Counted from the first letter of the stretch, positions 47,684 to 58,441 are shown. The stretch: 64,000 bases of DNA from JACKBK01 sp963707275 (GCA_963707275.1 CAVPPH010000013.1:310001-374000), one strand, 5' to 3'. Made by a program: numbers and translations. Notes: generated by a model from the sequence alone, not told the origin.

Positions 47684-49207
47684 ATGCCAGAACAACGAAG
47701 TTCGGGGCCGAAAGTCGGCCTGGTCACCTTCACCGATGGCCGCGACTCCTTTTTCGATCTGCCGCGCGAGACCTATCTGCGCGAGCGGCACCAGGAGTTG
47801 ATCACTTTCCTGACCGCCAACGGCTGCCAGGTGATCGATCCCATGGCCAGCTTGCGGCCGGACCGCGACGACTGGTTCGGTGTGCGTCGCTACGGAGAAG
47901 CAGCCTATTGCGCTCGCCACTTGCAGGCCGAGGGGGCCGAGTGCATGATCCTGTGCTCGCATTTCTGGACCCCGCCGATGGTGGTGATCGATCTGGTGCG
48001 TGAGGCCAACCTGCCTACCATGCTCTACACCGTGGACGATCCCGCGCTGCCCGGCACCGTCAGCATCAGCGCGGTCGGGGCCAGCCTGCTGGAGTCGGGC
48101 GTCAACCAGCACGCCGTGCAGCACGAGCGACTGCGTGGACAGCCGGAACGCATGCTGGCCTGGAGTCGTGGCGTTTCCGCGGTGGCGCGCATGCGCAAGA
48201 GCGCGGTCATGATGTGGGGCGGCACCTATTCCCTGCACATGGAACACCTGCAGGATGACATCCCCGCGCTGAAACGGCTGATGATCCGCGACATTCTCAA
48301 CGAAGGCGAATACGCGCTGATCCGCCGGGCGGAAAACATTCTCGACAGCGCGCCGGAGCGGGTGCAGCATTTCCTCGACTGGCTGCGTGACAACGGCACG
48401 ACGATCATCTACGACGACATCAGCGCCAGCCCGCGCAACTTCCAGGTGCAGGTTGCCTACTATCTGGCGGCGCGCGACCGCCTGAAGGAACTGGACAGCG
48501 AGGGGATCATCGGCGTGTCGGTGCGCTGCCAGCCCACCCTGTCGGTGGAGTATGGCATCGTCGGCTGCACCATGCCGGCCTTTCTGCCCTTCGGCGCGGA
48601 CGACCTCGGTCCGAAGGCGATCATCTCGACGGTCTGCGAGGGTGACATCAAGGGGTTGATGACCTCGGTGCTCTTGCAGCAGATCAAACCGGATGTCGGC
48701 CCGATCTTCGGCGACCTGAAGTACGTCGGCGAGGATTTCTTTGCCATTTCCAACTGCGGCGCAGCTTCGGTCTGGTGGGCCGGCAAGAGCAACGATCCGA
48801 AGAAGTCGCTGCCCAACGTCACCATCCAGGCCAACGTCGGCGGCTTCACCGGCGCGGCGGTCGGGTTCATGGGCCAGGAAGGCCCGGTGACCACCGCCCG
48901 CCTGGGCCGTGTCAAGGGCAAGTACGTCATGCATCTGGGCGTGGGCGAGTCGGTGGCGGTGACGGGCGCGGTCAGGGAAAAGGTGCTGGGCTTCTTCGGC
49001 AACATGTGGCCCAACGTCATGGTCCGGCTGGGCACCGACCCCGAGCTGCTTTTCCGCGTTGCCGCGTCCAATCACCCGGTCGCGACCGACGGCGATGTGT
49101 CGGCCGAGGTCACCTACGCCTGCCGCCAGATGGGAATCCCCATCGTGCGTCTCGACTCGAACCAGTCGATGCAGGAACATTTGGATGCGTTGGCGTCGAT
49201 GAATTAG
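47684..49207 (+). CDS. L-fucose/L-arabinose isomerase-family protein
   Basis: A 507-residue, intact protein of the FucI/AraA superfamily. The N-terminal domain has KVGLVTFTDGRDSFFDLPRE and a second Rossmann-like segment around KSAVMMWGGTYSLHMEHLQD. Probable metal ligands of the isomerase site are Glu in STVCEGDIKGLMTSV, Asp in IFGDLKYVGEDFFAI and His in AASNHPVATDGD. The reaction would be aldose-ketose isomerisation in the cytoplasm. The sequence is divergent from true FucI, so the sugar is open. It starts 18 bases after the UroD-like gene. Confidence 0.82.
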   Translation: MPEQRSSGPKVGLVTFTDGRDSFFDLPRETYLRERHQELITFLTANGCQVIDPMASLRPDRDDWFGVRRYGEAAYCARHLQAEGAECMILCSHFWTPPMVVIDLVREANLPTMLYTVDDPALPGTVSISAVGASLLESGVNQHAVQHERLRGQPERMLAWSRGVSAVARMRKSAVMMWGGTYSLHMEHLQDDIPALKRLMIRDILNEGEYALIRRAENILDSAPERVQHFLDWLRDNGTTIIYDDISASPRNFQVQVAYYLAARDRLKELDSEGIIGVSVRCQPTLSVEYGIVGCTMPAFLPFGADDLGPKAIISTVCEGDIKGLMTSVLLQQIKPDVGPIFGDLKYVGEDFFAISNCGAASVWWAGKSNDPKKSLPNVTIQANVGGFTGAAVGFMGQEGPVTTARLGRVKGKYVMHLGVGESVAVTGAVREKVLGFFGNMWPNVMVRLGTDPELLFRVAASNHPVATDGDVSAEVTYACRQMGIPIVRLDSNQSMQEHLDALASMN

Positions 49208-49214
49208 CTTCCTG

Positions 49215-49312
49215 TGTCGTTGCGAGCCGCTGCGGAGACGCAATCCTGATCTGTGACGTGCGGCGTTATGCCCAGCCACGCGAGATTGCTTCGGCGGCAC
49301 TTCGCAATGACG
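49215..49312. repeat. REP-like inverted pair (TTGCGAGC / GCAATGAC type)
   Basis: The left arm reads TGTCGTTGCGAGCCGCTGCG, then GAGACGCAATCCTGATC. The right arm reads GAGATTGCTTCGGCGGCACT, then TCGCAATGAC. This is the widespread bacterial repeat type GTCATTGCGAG...GCAATCTC, here as an opposed pair within the operon. Confidence 0.65.
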
Positions 49313-49337
49313 GTAATGCAGTCAACTTCAGGAGACG

Positions 49338-50431
49338 ATGATGCCTCCGTCCTACCGAAATCACCATTGCCGGCTTGCGGAGTACACGCTCCAGGGACTG
49401 CGCGTCCTTTTCCTGGAGAATGAGCTGCTGCGCGTCGGCGTTCTGGTGGACAAGGGCGCGGACATCTTCCAGTTCCTCTACAAGCCGACCGACACCGAGT
49501 TCATGCTGCATACGCCGCGCGGCGTGCGCCCGCCTGCCGTGCAGAGCATTGGCTCAAGCTGGGGATCGTTTCTCGACTACTACCAGGGCGGCTGGCAGGA
49601 GATCCTGCCCAACGGCGGCCCGGCCTGCACGTACAAAGGGGTCGACTTCGGGCTGCACGGCGAAGTGACCACCATTCCCTGGGAGTGCGCCATCGACGCC
49701 GACACGCCCGCCGAGGTGCGCGTGACGCTGTCGGTGCGCCCGTTCCGCACCCCGTTCCACCTGCAGCGCAGCATGACCTTGCGCCAGGGTGAGCCGACGC
49801 TGCTGATCGAAGAAACCCTGACCAACGAAGGCGCTGAGCCGATGCAGTACATGTGGGGCCATCATCCAGCCTTTGGCGCGCCGTTCCTCGGACCCGACTG
49901 CCGGGTCGATCTGCCCGGCGACGCTCTGACGGTTGAGACATTCAGCCGGCGCGGCCGGCACGCGCTTGCGTGGCGGTGCAACGACATCGCTGGCCGCTGG
50001 TCGTCGAAGAGGGCGGCGTTGCGCTGGATTTCAGTCGTCCCGACCCGCCCGGCGCCGGCCACGAGGACCTGGGCTACGTGGTCAACCTGCCGCAGGGCTG
50101 GTACGCCCTGACCAACCAGACGACGCAAGTCGGCTTCGCCCTTACGTGGTCGCTGGACGCGTTTCCCTATCTGTGGGTCTGGCGTCAGTTCAATCAAAGT
50201 ACGGGCTACCCGTGGTACGGTCAGGTCTACACGCTGGCGCTGGAGCCGTGGTCCAGCTACCCGTCGGCCGGGCTGCTGGCAGCGATCGAAAACGGCACCG
50301 CCGCGACCATCGAACCGGGCGAGACGCGCCATGCCTGGCTCCGAGCGGTCGCCTACCAGGGACTGACTGCGGTTTCAAGCGTGTCGCCGGCCGGTGCAGT
50401 GACCGGTCACCAGGGTGTTGTCGATGACTAG
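49338..50431 (+). CDS. Aldose 1-epimerase-like (galactose mutarotase fold) protein (one frameshift near 49968)
   Basis: About 365 residues with a galactose-mutarotase-like beta-sandwich. Landmarks are LRVGVLVDKGADIFQFLYKP, GWQEILPNGGPACTYKGVDF, GLHGEVTTIPWECAIDADTP, and the His-containing YMWGHHPAFGAPFLG. A frame change near 49968 (after RGRHALAWRCNDIAGR) leads into WPLVVEEGGVALDFSRPDPP. The likely role is interconversion of sugar anomers, or a related step before isomerisation. The stop overlaps the next start. Confidence 0.82.
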
Positions 50432-52153
50432 CCGCTGGCAGCGCTACAGACAGGCCGCCGATCTCGCTGCCAGCACAGACCCTGGCCTGGCCCTTTGGCG
50501 GGCGCGGGCTGGAGAATCTGGGCGTGGACGGCCAGCCGGTGCTGGAACCGGTGCCCCGCTGCGGCGAGGACGAGATTCTCGTGCGCGTCGATGCGCTGGG
50601 ATTGTGCGCCTCGGACGCCAAGATGGTGCGCATGGGCGGCGACTATCCGCTCTTCTTCGACCGCGATTTCGCGGCTGATCCCGCCCGTCTGGGCCACGAA
50701 GCTGCCCTGACGGTGGTGGCTGTCGGCGAACGCTGGCGGGCGCAGTTCTACCCCGGTCTGCGACTGGGCATCCAGCCCGACGTCTACCTCAAGGGTCAGC
50801 GTGCTATCTTTGGCGTCAACATGCCCGGCGCGATGACACAGTACCTGACGCTGGGTCGCGATGTGCTGGCCAGCGATTTCGGCAGTTGCGTCTTTCCCGT
50901 CCTGTCGGACGTGAGCTACGCCGAGATCGCCGTGCTGGAGCCGTGGGCCTGTGTCGATGTGGCCTACAGCGCGACCGCCCGCCGACTGGAACCGAAAGCG
51001 GGCGGCCTGCTGTGGATCAAGGGCGAGCCGGGCGATGACACGACCTACGAGATGTCGCGGCCGCTGGAAAGCGGCACGGTTCTGCTGACTGATGCGCCGC
51101 TGGCCTGGCCAGACTGGGTGCGCAGCCAGCCGGTGCATGTCATCGAATGCTCTGCCGCTGCTGCCGCGGCGGAGCTTTACCGGCTTTCGGGCGGGCAAGG
51201 CGCGGACGACATCATCCTGCTGAACCCGACCAGTGCAGCTTCGGTGTCGGCTGCCGTTGACACACTTGCCGCACGTGGTACGCTCAATCTGGTCAACGAC
51301 GGCCGGTTGCGCGAGCCGGTTGCAGTGGACATCAGCCAGTTGCACTATCAGCATCTGGCGCTGCTGGGCTGCACCGGACCTGACATCGCCGCGGCCTATG
51401 GCGCGCGGCGCAACCGCAGCGATCTGCGTCCCGGCGGCGTGCTGTGGATCATGGGCGCTGGCGGCGCGATGGGTCGGATGCACCTCCAGCGCGCCTTGCA
51501 GATGCCTGACGGACCGCGGGCCATCATTGCCACCAACCGCGGCCAGGCGCGCTTGCAGACCTCGCTTGCCGATTTCGCCGGTCTTGCTGACAGCGGTGGA
51601 CGCGAGCTGGTCGCCTTCAGTCCCGTGGACGAACCCGACCGGCTGGCAAGCGAAGTCAACCGGCTGACCGGCGGACGCGGCTGCGATGACGTGGTGGTCG
51701 TCGTACCCAGTGCAGCGGCGGTGGCCGAGGCGCTGCCTTTCCTGGCCTGCGACGGCCTGCTGATGGTCTTCGCCGGCGTGCCGGCGGGCAACCGGGTCGC
51801 GTTGCCGCTCCATCAGGTCGCGCTGCACGGCGCGCAGTTCACCGGTACCAGCGGCTCCACCGTCGCCGACCAGTTGCGGGTGCTGGAGAAGATCCAGAAC
51901 AAGACGCTGACCGCGGCGCAGACTGTGGCAGCTGTGGGTGGCATGTCGGCCATGAACGACGGGTTGCGGGCGGTCATGGAGCAGCGCTATCCGGGCAAGG
52001 TCATGATCTACCCGCAGTTGCCCGACCTGCCGCTGCTGGGCCTGCCGGAGTTGCAAGCTGCGCTGCCGGATGTCTATCGCCAGCTTGACCCCGGCGCGGT
52101 CGTGGACGGCGCGCGCCGAACGGGCGTTGATCGAGCGGTTTTGGCCACTGTAG
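50424..52153 (+). CDS. Zinc-type medium-chain dehydrogenase, unusually long (two frameshifts)
   Basis: About 576 residues. The start at 50424 overlaps the previous stop. Frame changes near 50480 and near 52108 (extra G in GGTCGTGGACG) are needed; the true end reads WTARAERALIERF and stops at 52151-52153. The MDR catalytic domain has EDEILVRVDALGLCASDAKM and LGHEAALTVVAVGERW. Two Rossmann-like stretches follow: one degenerate (GGLLWIKGEPGDDTTYE) and one typical (GGVLWIMGAGGAMGRMHLQR). Normal MDRs are about 350-410 residues, so there is an inserted or duplicated nucleotide-binding unit. It is probably a polyol or sugar-phosphate dehydrogenase. Confidence 0.8.
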
Positions 52154-52165
52154 GAACTCGAACTG

Positions 52166-53728
52166 ATGTCACAAGCCTATCTGATCGGCGTCGATTTAGG
52201 TACCAGCGTGGTGAAGACCTCGTTGTTTGACAGCAAGGGCCAACGGTTGGCCGACGCCACCCGCGCCACGCGGTTGAGCCAACCCTCTCCGGGCAAGGCC
52301 GAGCAATCGGGCGACGATTTCTACGCCGCCACGCTGGACACGCTGCGAGAGGTGGTGGAGAAATCTGGTGTCGCTCCGGCAGAGGTGGCTGCCATCACCT
52401 TCGACGGCCAGATGGCCGGCGCGATCGGCATCGACCGCGACTGGAACGCGCTGACACCCTGGTATCCGTCGGCGCTGGACAACCGCTACCAGCCCTACGT
52501 CGCCAGGATGCAGGCGCGGGCCGGCGACCGGTTGTTTGCGCTCAACGGCTCGCTGCCCTTTATGGCGCCGCGCATGTTGTGGTGGCAGGATCAGTATCCC
52601 GACCTGTACCGGCGCATCCACAAAGTGCTGATGCTGGCCAACTACGTGGCCGGTCGCTTGGCCGACCTGCCGGCCGACGATGCGTTTATCGACCCCTCCT
52701 ATCTGACCTGGATCGGCGTCAGCGACACGGCGCGCAGGAGTTGGTCGGAGGAACTGGCCGATGTCTGCGGCATCCCGCTGGCGAAGCTGCCGCGCATCGT
52801 TCCTTCCACCACGGTGGTTGGGTATCTGTCGGACGAAGCGGCCGCGGCCTGCGGCCTGGCGCAGGGCACGCCGCTGGTGGCCGGCGCGGGCGATCAGGTG
52901 GCCGGCTGTCTCGGCGCAGGGCTGGTGCATTCCGGCCAGTTGGTAGATGTGGCCGGCACGTTTCCGGTGCTAGCCACCTGTCTGGACACCTTTTTCTCTG
53001 ACACCCGCCATGCCATGCTCCAGCCGCTGGCCGGTCCGTTGGGCGACGATCACTGGTATCCGATGATGTACATCAGCGGCGGCGGGCTGACCCATCGCTG
53101 GTACCGCGACCAGTTCGCAGCCGCCGAGGTGCAGCAGGCTGAAGCCGCTGGCGTGACGGCCTATCAGCTGCTGGACGCCCAGGCGGCTGCCATTCCGCCG
53201 GGCGCGGAGGGGCTGCTGTTCATCCCGCACCTGGTGGGCCGCACCTGCCCCGACGATTCGAACGTGCGCGGCGCCTGGCTGGGGTTCACCTGGACGCACC
53301 GGCGGCCACACTTTTACCGTGCGCTGCTGGAGTTGATTGCCTACGATTTTGCCCAGGCGCTGGACGTGGTGCGTGAGTACATTCCCGACGCCCAGTTCAA
53401 CGAGGTGCGGGTCATCGGCGGCGGGGCCAACAGCGACCTCTGGAACCAGATCAAGGCCGACGTGCTGGGCGTACCTTACGTTCGACTTCAGCGCGAGGAC
53501 ATCTCCGCGCTGGGCTGTGCGATCATGGGCGGCCACGCAGTCGGTATCTATCCGGACATGGCCGCGACCGCCAGCCGCTTTGCCAGGACCACCAGCCGCA
53601 CGGAGCCGCGACCGGCCTATCACCACCATTACCAGGATTACGTCGCAGTTTACCGGCAGGCGTTCGATCAGCTCGATGGTCTGTACAGAAATCTTACGCC
53701 GCTCAGTGAGAAGCCATTCGCGGACTGA
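52166..53728 (+). CDS. FGGY-family carbohydrate kinase (xylulokinase-like)
   Basis: A 520-residue, intact kinase. The N-terminal phosphate-binding motif is YLIGVDLGTSVVKTSLFDSK, the substrate-site region is ITFDGQMAGAIGIDRDW, and the second domain has AGAGDQVAGCLGAGLV, VDVAGTFPVLA and EVRVIGGGANSDLWNQIKAD. The length and motifs fit xylulokinase/ribulokinase relatives. It phosphorylates the ketose or polyol made by the preceding enzymes, using ATP. The ATG at 52166 follows AGGAA by about ten bases, after the dehydrogenase stop. Confidence 0.93.
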   Translation: MSQAYLIGVDLGTSVVKTSLFDSKGQRLADATRATRLSQPSPGKAEQSGDDFYAATLDTLREVVEKSGVAPAEVAAITFDGQMAGAIGIDRDWNALTPWYPSALDNRYQPYVARMQARAGDRLFALNGSLPFMAPRMLWWQDQYPDLYRRIHKVLMLANYVAGRLADLPADDAFIDPSYLTWIGVSDTARRSWSEELADVCGIPLAKLPRIVPSTTVVGYLSDEAAAACGLAQGTPLVAGAGDQVAGCLGAGLVHSGQLVDVAGTFPVLATCLDTFFSDTRHAMLQPLAGPLGDDHWYPMMYISGGGLTHRWYRDQFAAAEVQQAEAAGVTAYQLLDAQAAAIPPGAEGLLFIPHLVGRTCPDDSNVRGAWLGFTWTHRRPHFYRALLELIAYDFAQALDVVREYIPDAQFNEVRVIGGGANSDLWNQIKADVLGVPYVRLQREDISALGCAIMGGHAVGIYPDMAATASRFARTTSRTEPRPAYHHHYQDYVAVYRQAFDQLDGLYRNLTPLSEKPFAD

Positions 53729-53842
53729 CGTCCGCAGAAAGGAGGCGCCCCAAAGACCAGTCGTTTGTTGACCATTCAGCGTGTCAACCGTTCCAACCTT
53801 TCGTCGAATTTGAAACCTTACACCAACAAGAGGAGAAGCCCG

Positions 53843-55849
53843 ATGAATTTCAAACGCTATCTGCCAGTCGTTGCGCTGGCGCTGATCATGGTTCTGGTTA
53901 TCTCGGCCTGTGCTGCGCCTGCAGCTGCGCCGGCTACCACCGACGCTCCTGCGGCCGCCCCGACGGCCGAACAGGCCGCGCCTGCTGAGGCGCCGGCTGC
54001 CAGCGCGAGTGACAAGCCGGTCATCGCCGGCGTCGTCTTCCAGAGCGACACCTTTATGCAGACCGTCCAGAACGGCCTGCAGGCTGCGGCCGACGAAGCC
54101 GGGGCCGAGCTGATCCTGGGCAACACCGAGAACGACCTGGCCAAAGAGAGCAGCATGATCGACGATTACATCACCCGCGGGGTGGATGCCATCGTCATCA
54201 CGCCCATTTCGGCTGACGGCTCGCTGGCTGCACTGAAGAAGGCCAAGGAAGCCGGCATCACCATCGTCTGCTTCAACACCTGCGTCAACGAGGAGGGCAT
54301 TGCCAGCGCCTTCCTGGTGACCAAGAACGAAGACCTGGGCAGCACCACCGGCGCGGGCGCGGTCAAGTTCATCGAAGAGCAGCTGGGCGGCAAAGCGGTC
54401 ATCGGCATGCTGAACTGCGACCAGTTCGAGGGTTGTCCGCCGCGCAAGGAAGGCTTCATGGCGGCTGTCTCGGCGCTGCCGGGGGTCGAGATCGTGGCAG
54501 ACCAGGCGGGCTGGATCGCGGACGATGCCCTGCCGGTGTCCGAGGCGATGCTGGAAGCCAACCCGACCATCAACCTGCTCTGGGCTGCCAACGAGGGCGG
54601 CACCGTGGCGCACGCGCTGGCGGTTCAGTCGTCGGGGCTGGCGGGCAAGGTCTTCGTCTTCGGCACCGACATGAACAACCAGATGGCGCAGATGTTGCAG
54701 GCTGATGACAACATCCTGCAGGGCGTCACCGGCCAGGCGCCGTACCAGATGGGCTACGATGCGCTGAACACCACCCTGGCGGTGCTGGCTGGCGAGGAAG
54801 TCGCCGCCGTGCAGAACACGCCGACCATCTTCTTTGGCCGCGGCGACGACGAGATGATCAACCGCTTCGTCGAGACCGAGGGCAACGCCGTCTTCGATGT
54901 GTCGGGGACGGGTGCTGGCGCTACTGAAGAGATGCCGATGGCGAGCGGCGAAGGGCTGACTGTGGCCGGCGTTGTCTTCCAGAGCGACACCTTCATGCAG
55001 ACCGTGCAGAACGGCATGCAGGCGGCAGCTGACGAGGCTCGGCTCCGAGCTGATTCTGGGCAACACCGAGAACGACCTGGCCAAGGAGAGCAGCATGATC
55101 GACGACTACATCACCCGCGGGGTCGATGCCATCGTCATCACGCCCATTTCGGCTGACGGCTCGGTGGCTGCACTGAAGAAGGCCAAGGAAGCCGGCATCA
55201 CCATCGTCTGCTTCAACACCTGCGTCAGCGAGGAAGGCATCGCCGATGCTTACCTGGTGACCAAGAACGAAGACCTGGGCAGCACCACCGGCGCGGGCGC
55301 GGTCAAGTTCATCGAGGAGCAGTTGGGCGGCAAGGCGGTCATCGGCATGTTGAACTGCGACCAGTTCGAGGGCTGCCCGCCGCGCAAGGAAGGCTTCATG
55401 GCGGCTGTCTCGGCGCTGCCGGGCGTCGAGATCGTGGCGGACCAGGCGGGCTGGATCGCGGACGATGCCTTGCCGGTGTCCGAGGCGATGCTGGAAGCCA
55501 ACCCGACGATCAACCTGCTGTGGGCTGCCAACGAGGGCGGCACCGTGGCGCATGCGCTGGCGGTTCAGTCGTCGGGGCTGGCGGGCAAGGTCTTCGTCTT
55601 CGGCACCGACATGAACAACCAGATGGCGCAGATGCTGCAGGCTGATGACAACATCCTGCAAGGCGTCACCGGCCAGGCGCCGTACCAGATGGGCTACGAT
55701 GCGTTCATGACCATGCTCAAGGTCCTGGGCGGCGAGACGGTGGAGCCGGTCATCAACACGCCGACCATCTTCTTTGGCCGCGGCGATGACGCGATGATCA
55801 ATCGCTTTGTCGAGACCGAGGGCAACGCTGTCTTCGAGATGCGAAGTAA
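53843..55849 (+). CDS. ABC sugar-binding lipoprotein with two tandem binding domains (two frameshifts)
   Basis: About 668 residues. AGGAG precedes the ATG at 53843. The lipoprotein signal ends at SA-C23 and an Ala/Pro-rich linker follows. Domain 1 (PVIAGVVFQSDTFMQTVQNG ... FVETEGNAVFDV) is a ribose-binding-type periplasmic fold. A short linker (GTGAGATEEMPMASGEG) leads to domain 2, which repeats domain 1 almost exactly. An extra C near 55038 (GAGGCTCGGCTCC) breaks domain 2. A missing base near 55838 hides the natural end (VFEDAK, stop 55847-55849). It delivers the sugar to the permease encoded downstream. Confidence 0.88.
54029..55837. repeat. Tandem duplication of the sugar-binding domain (about 0.9 kb units)
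   Basis: Unit A (about 54029-54897) and unit B (about 54968-55837) are offset by 939 bases (313 codons), rising to 940 after the inserted base. Long stretches are identical, for instance the codons for VKFIEEQLGGKAVIGMLNCD and GLAGKVFVFGTDMNNQMAQM. Differences are mostly synonymous. The junction encodes a linker, so the duplication is in frame. Confidence 0.9.
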
Positions 55850-55953
55850 CCGCCTAATCCTGAGGCACAGAACCGTGCGTCTCGCGGCGCGGTCAGTACG
55901 AAAAGGCCGCTGCAGGCTGAGTCCCACTTGTCGCCGAGCGGAAAGATGCTCTC

Positions 55954-57465
55954 ATGACAGCAGTCCTGCACGCTAGCCATCTGATGCAAGCAGTATCCTG
56001 GCGTCAAGGCGCTGGATGACGTGGACTTCAGCTCTGGACGCAGGCGAGGTGCGCGCGCTTGCTGGGCAAGAACGGGGCGGGCAAGTCGACACTGGTGAAG
56101 ATCCTGAGCGGGGCGGTCATCCCAGATCAGGGCACCATTAGCGTCGATGGCCAGGAGGTGACCATCAAATCGCCGCAAGACTCGTTCGCGCCAGGGCATC
56201 AGCACGGTCTATCAGGAAATGAGCCTGGTGCCGGGCCTGACCGTGGCCGAGAACATCCTGCTGGGACGCTGGCCCATGAGCAAGCGCTTTGGGGTCTCCT
56301 TCATCGCCAGAAAAGAGATCGTGCAGCAGGCAGCCGAGGCGCTCGAACCAACTTGGAGGTCGATATCGACCTGAACCAGCTGGCATCGCGGCTGAACGTG
56401 GCCCAGCAGCAGCTGGTCGAAATCGCCAAGGCGATCTCCTTCGATCCACGCGTCATGATTCTGGACGAACCGTCCAGCGCCTTGCCGTCGGAAGAAGTTG
56501 ACACCCTGCACAGGGTAGTCCGCCGTCTGGCCGCGCAAGGACGGGCGATCATCTACGTCACCCACCGCTTGCAGGAGATACCCAAGGTCGCCGACAGCGT
56601 TACCGTGCTGCGCGACGGCCGGACCATCGGCACGATCCCGGTGCGGGAGGCCACGCCCGAGCGTATCACCCAGATGATGATCGGCAGCGATTGGCAGCGA
56701 ACCGAGTGGCAACGGGACGCGGAACTGGGGCCGGTCAAGCTGTCAGTGCGCAACCTGAACCGCAAAGGGTTGCTGCATGATATCTCTCTGGAGCTGCACG
56801 GCGGCGAGGTACTGGGGCTGGCCGGGCTGCTGGGATCAGGCCGCACCGAGCTGCTGCGGGCGATCTTCGGGCTCGATCCCATCGACAGCGGCGAGATCTG
56901 GGTCAATGGCGCGCCATCAGCAGAAGCCAAGCCCCATCAGCGATGAAGGCGACCGGCATCGGGCTGACCCCGGAGGACAGGAAGAAACAGGGCCTGGTGC
57001 TGGTGTTTCCTGTGGAGAACAACCTTACCCTGGCCAGCCTGCACCGCGTCAGCTCGATCGGTATACTCAATCCGGGCAAGGAACAGGTGCTGGCCGAGAC
57101 CATGGTCGAGAACCTGGCTATCAAGACGGCCAGATCTGGATGTCAAGACGAGAACGCTGAGCGGCGGCAATCAGCAAAAGGTCGTCATCGGCAACTGGCT
57201 GAACACCCTGCCGCAAGTGCTGATGATGGATGAGCCGACCCGCGGCATCGACATCCAGGCCAAGGAACAGATCTTTGCCCTGGTGCGCGACCTGGCCCGT
57301 CAAGGACTGGCCGTGCTCTTTGTGTCATCGGAGATCGAAGAGGTGCTGGACGTGGCGGACCGCATTCTGGTCATGAACCAGGGGCGAATCACGCACAGCC
57401 GGCAACATGATGAAGTGAACCTCGAGCAACTGATGGCTCTGGTAATGGAGGAATACATCGAATGA
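55954..57465 (+). CDS. Sugar ABC importer ATPase, RbsA/MglA type (about six frameshifts)
   Basis: About 500 residues with two nucleotide-binding domains. The gene length (1512 bases) matches RbsA. The start at 55954 (MTAVLHASHL, then CKQYPGVKALDDVDFSL) has GGAAAG. Domain 1 has GKNGAGKSTLVKILSG, STVYQEMSLVPGLTVAENIL, LNVAQQQLVEIAKAISFDPR and MILDEPSSAL. Domain 2 has LGSGRTELLRAIFGLD, GIGLTPEDRKKQGLVLVFPV, TLSGGNQQKVVIGNWL and LMMDEPTRGIDIQAKEQIF. Breaks near 55984, 56037, 56056, 56190, 56345, 56940 and 57130 are mostly one extra base. It energises uptake with the permease that overlaps its end. Confidence 0.88.
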
Positions 57466-58441
57466 CAAGCGCAGTTCAAAGCAAGTCTCACCCACGCTCA
57501 GGGACAGGACCAGCGAGTTGCTGGCGCGCTCCGGCCTCTTGATTGCTCTGTTGCTGTTGTTCGTCGCCCTGGCGCTGTTCGCCCCCAATTTTCTCTCCTC
57601 ACGCAACCTGCTGAATGTGCTGCGCGCCGTCGCCTTCAACGGTATCATCGCCTGCGGCATGACCTTCATGATCATCTCCGGCGACATCGATGTCAGCGTC
57701 GGTTCGGCGGTCGCCTGGGCGTCGGCCTTGCTGGGCGTGTTGACCATTCAGGAGGGCTGGCCGCTGGGACTGGCGGTAATTGTCGTCCTGGTGCAGGGCG
57801 CGCTGATCCACGCCGGCGCCGGCTACATCCGCGTCAAGTGGGCCGTGCCCGCCTTTGTGGTAACGCTGGCGCTGTTCATGAGCGTTGCGCGGCGCAGCCC
57901 GTCTGATCACCAACGCTTTTCCCATCACCCCGTTCCCGAGACTCGTTCAACTTCTGGGGCGGCGGCTACGTGCTTGGCGTCATCCCCGTGCCGGTGGTCA
58001 TCATGCTGGGCGTCTTTCTTCTGTTCCACTTCATCAGCGTGCGCACGGTCTATGGCCGCTCGGTTTACGCTGTCGGCGGCAACGAGGAGTCGGCGCGGCT
58101 GTCCGGCATCAGCGTCTGGCGGACCCGCATCACCACCTTCGCCTTGCTGGGCTTCCTGTCTGCTTTCAGCGGCATCCTTCTGTCATCCAGAATCATGTCT
58201 GGCTCGTCCAACATCGCCGTCGGCCTGGAGTTCGAAGTGATCGCCGCGGTCATCATCGGCGGCACCAGTTTGATGGGCGGCGAAGGGACGATCTTTGGCA
58301 CCTTCCTGGGGGTGTCTGTTCATCGGCCTGCTGGGCAACGGCATGGTGTTGATGGGCATCAACCCCTTCGCCCAGGAGGTGATCCGCGGCCTGATCATCC
58401 TGGTGGCGGTGCTGATCAGTGTGATCCGAACGGGCAAGTAG
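57462..58441 (+). CDS. Sugar ABC importer permease, RbsC type (about four frameshifts)
   Basis: About 326 residues with 8-10 helices. The ATG overlaps the ATPase stop (ATGA). Typical sequences are LFAPNFLSSRNLLNVLRAVA, GIIACGMTFMIISGDIDVSV (the RbsC signature), KWAVPAFVVTLALFMSVARG, GRSVYAVGGNEESARLSGIS and FEVIAAVIIGGTSLMGGEGT. It ends NPFAQEVIRGLIILVAVLIS and stops at 58439-58441. Breaks are near 57505, 57895, 57945 and 58310; at 58310 one extra T (GGTGTCTGTT) hides the last 40 residues. The substrate is shared with the binding protein. Confidence 0.88.

Noticed and set aside
52970..55096. 708-residue open frame antisense to the kinase and binding-protein genes
   Set aside because: It is a mirror of GC-rich coding DNA. 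The sense frames have clear domains, and the antisense product is Arg/Gly/Asp/His-rich with repeats that only reflect the tandem duplication.
14990..58320. Programmed ribosomal frameshifting as the cause of the broken genes
   Set aside because: The breaks have no common slippery site, lie in unrelated genes, and occur several times per gene. Indel error explains them better.
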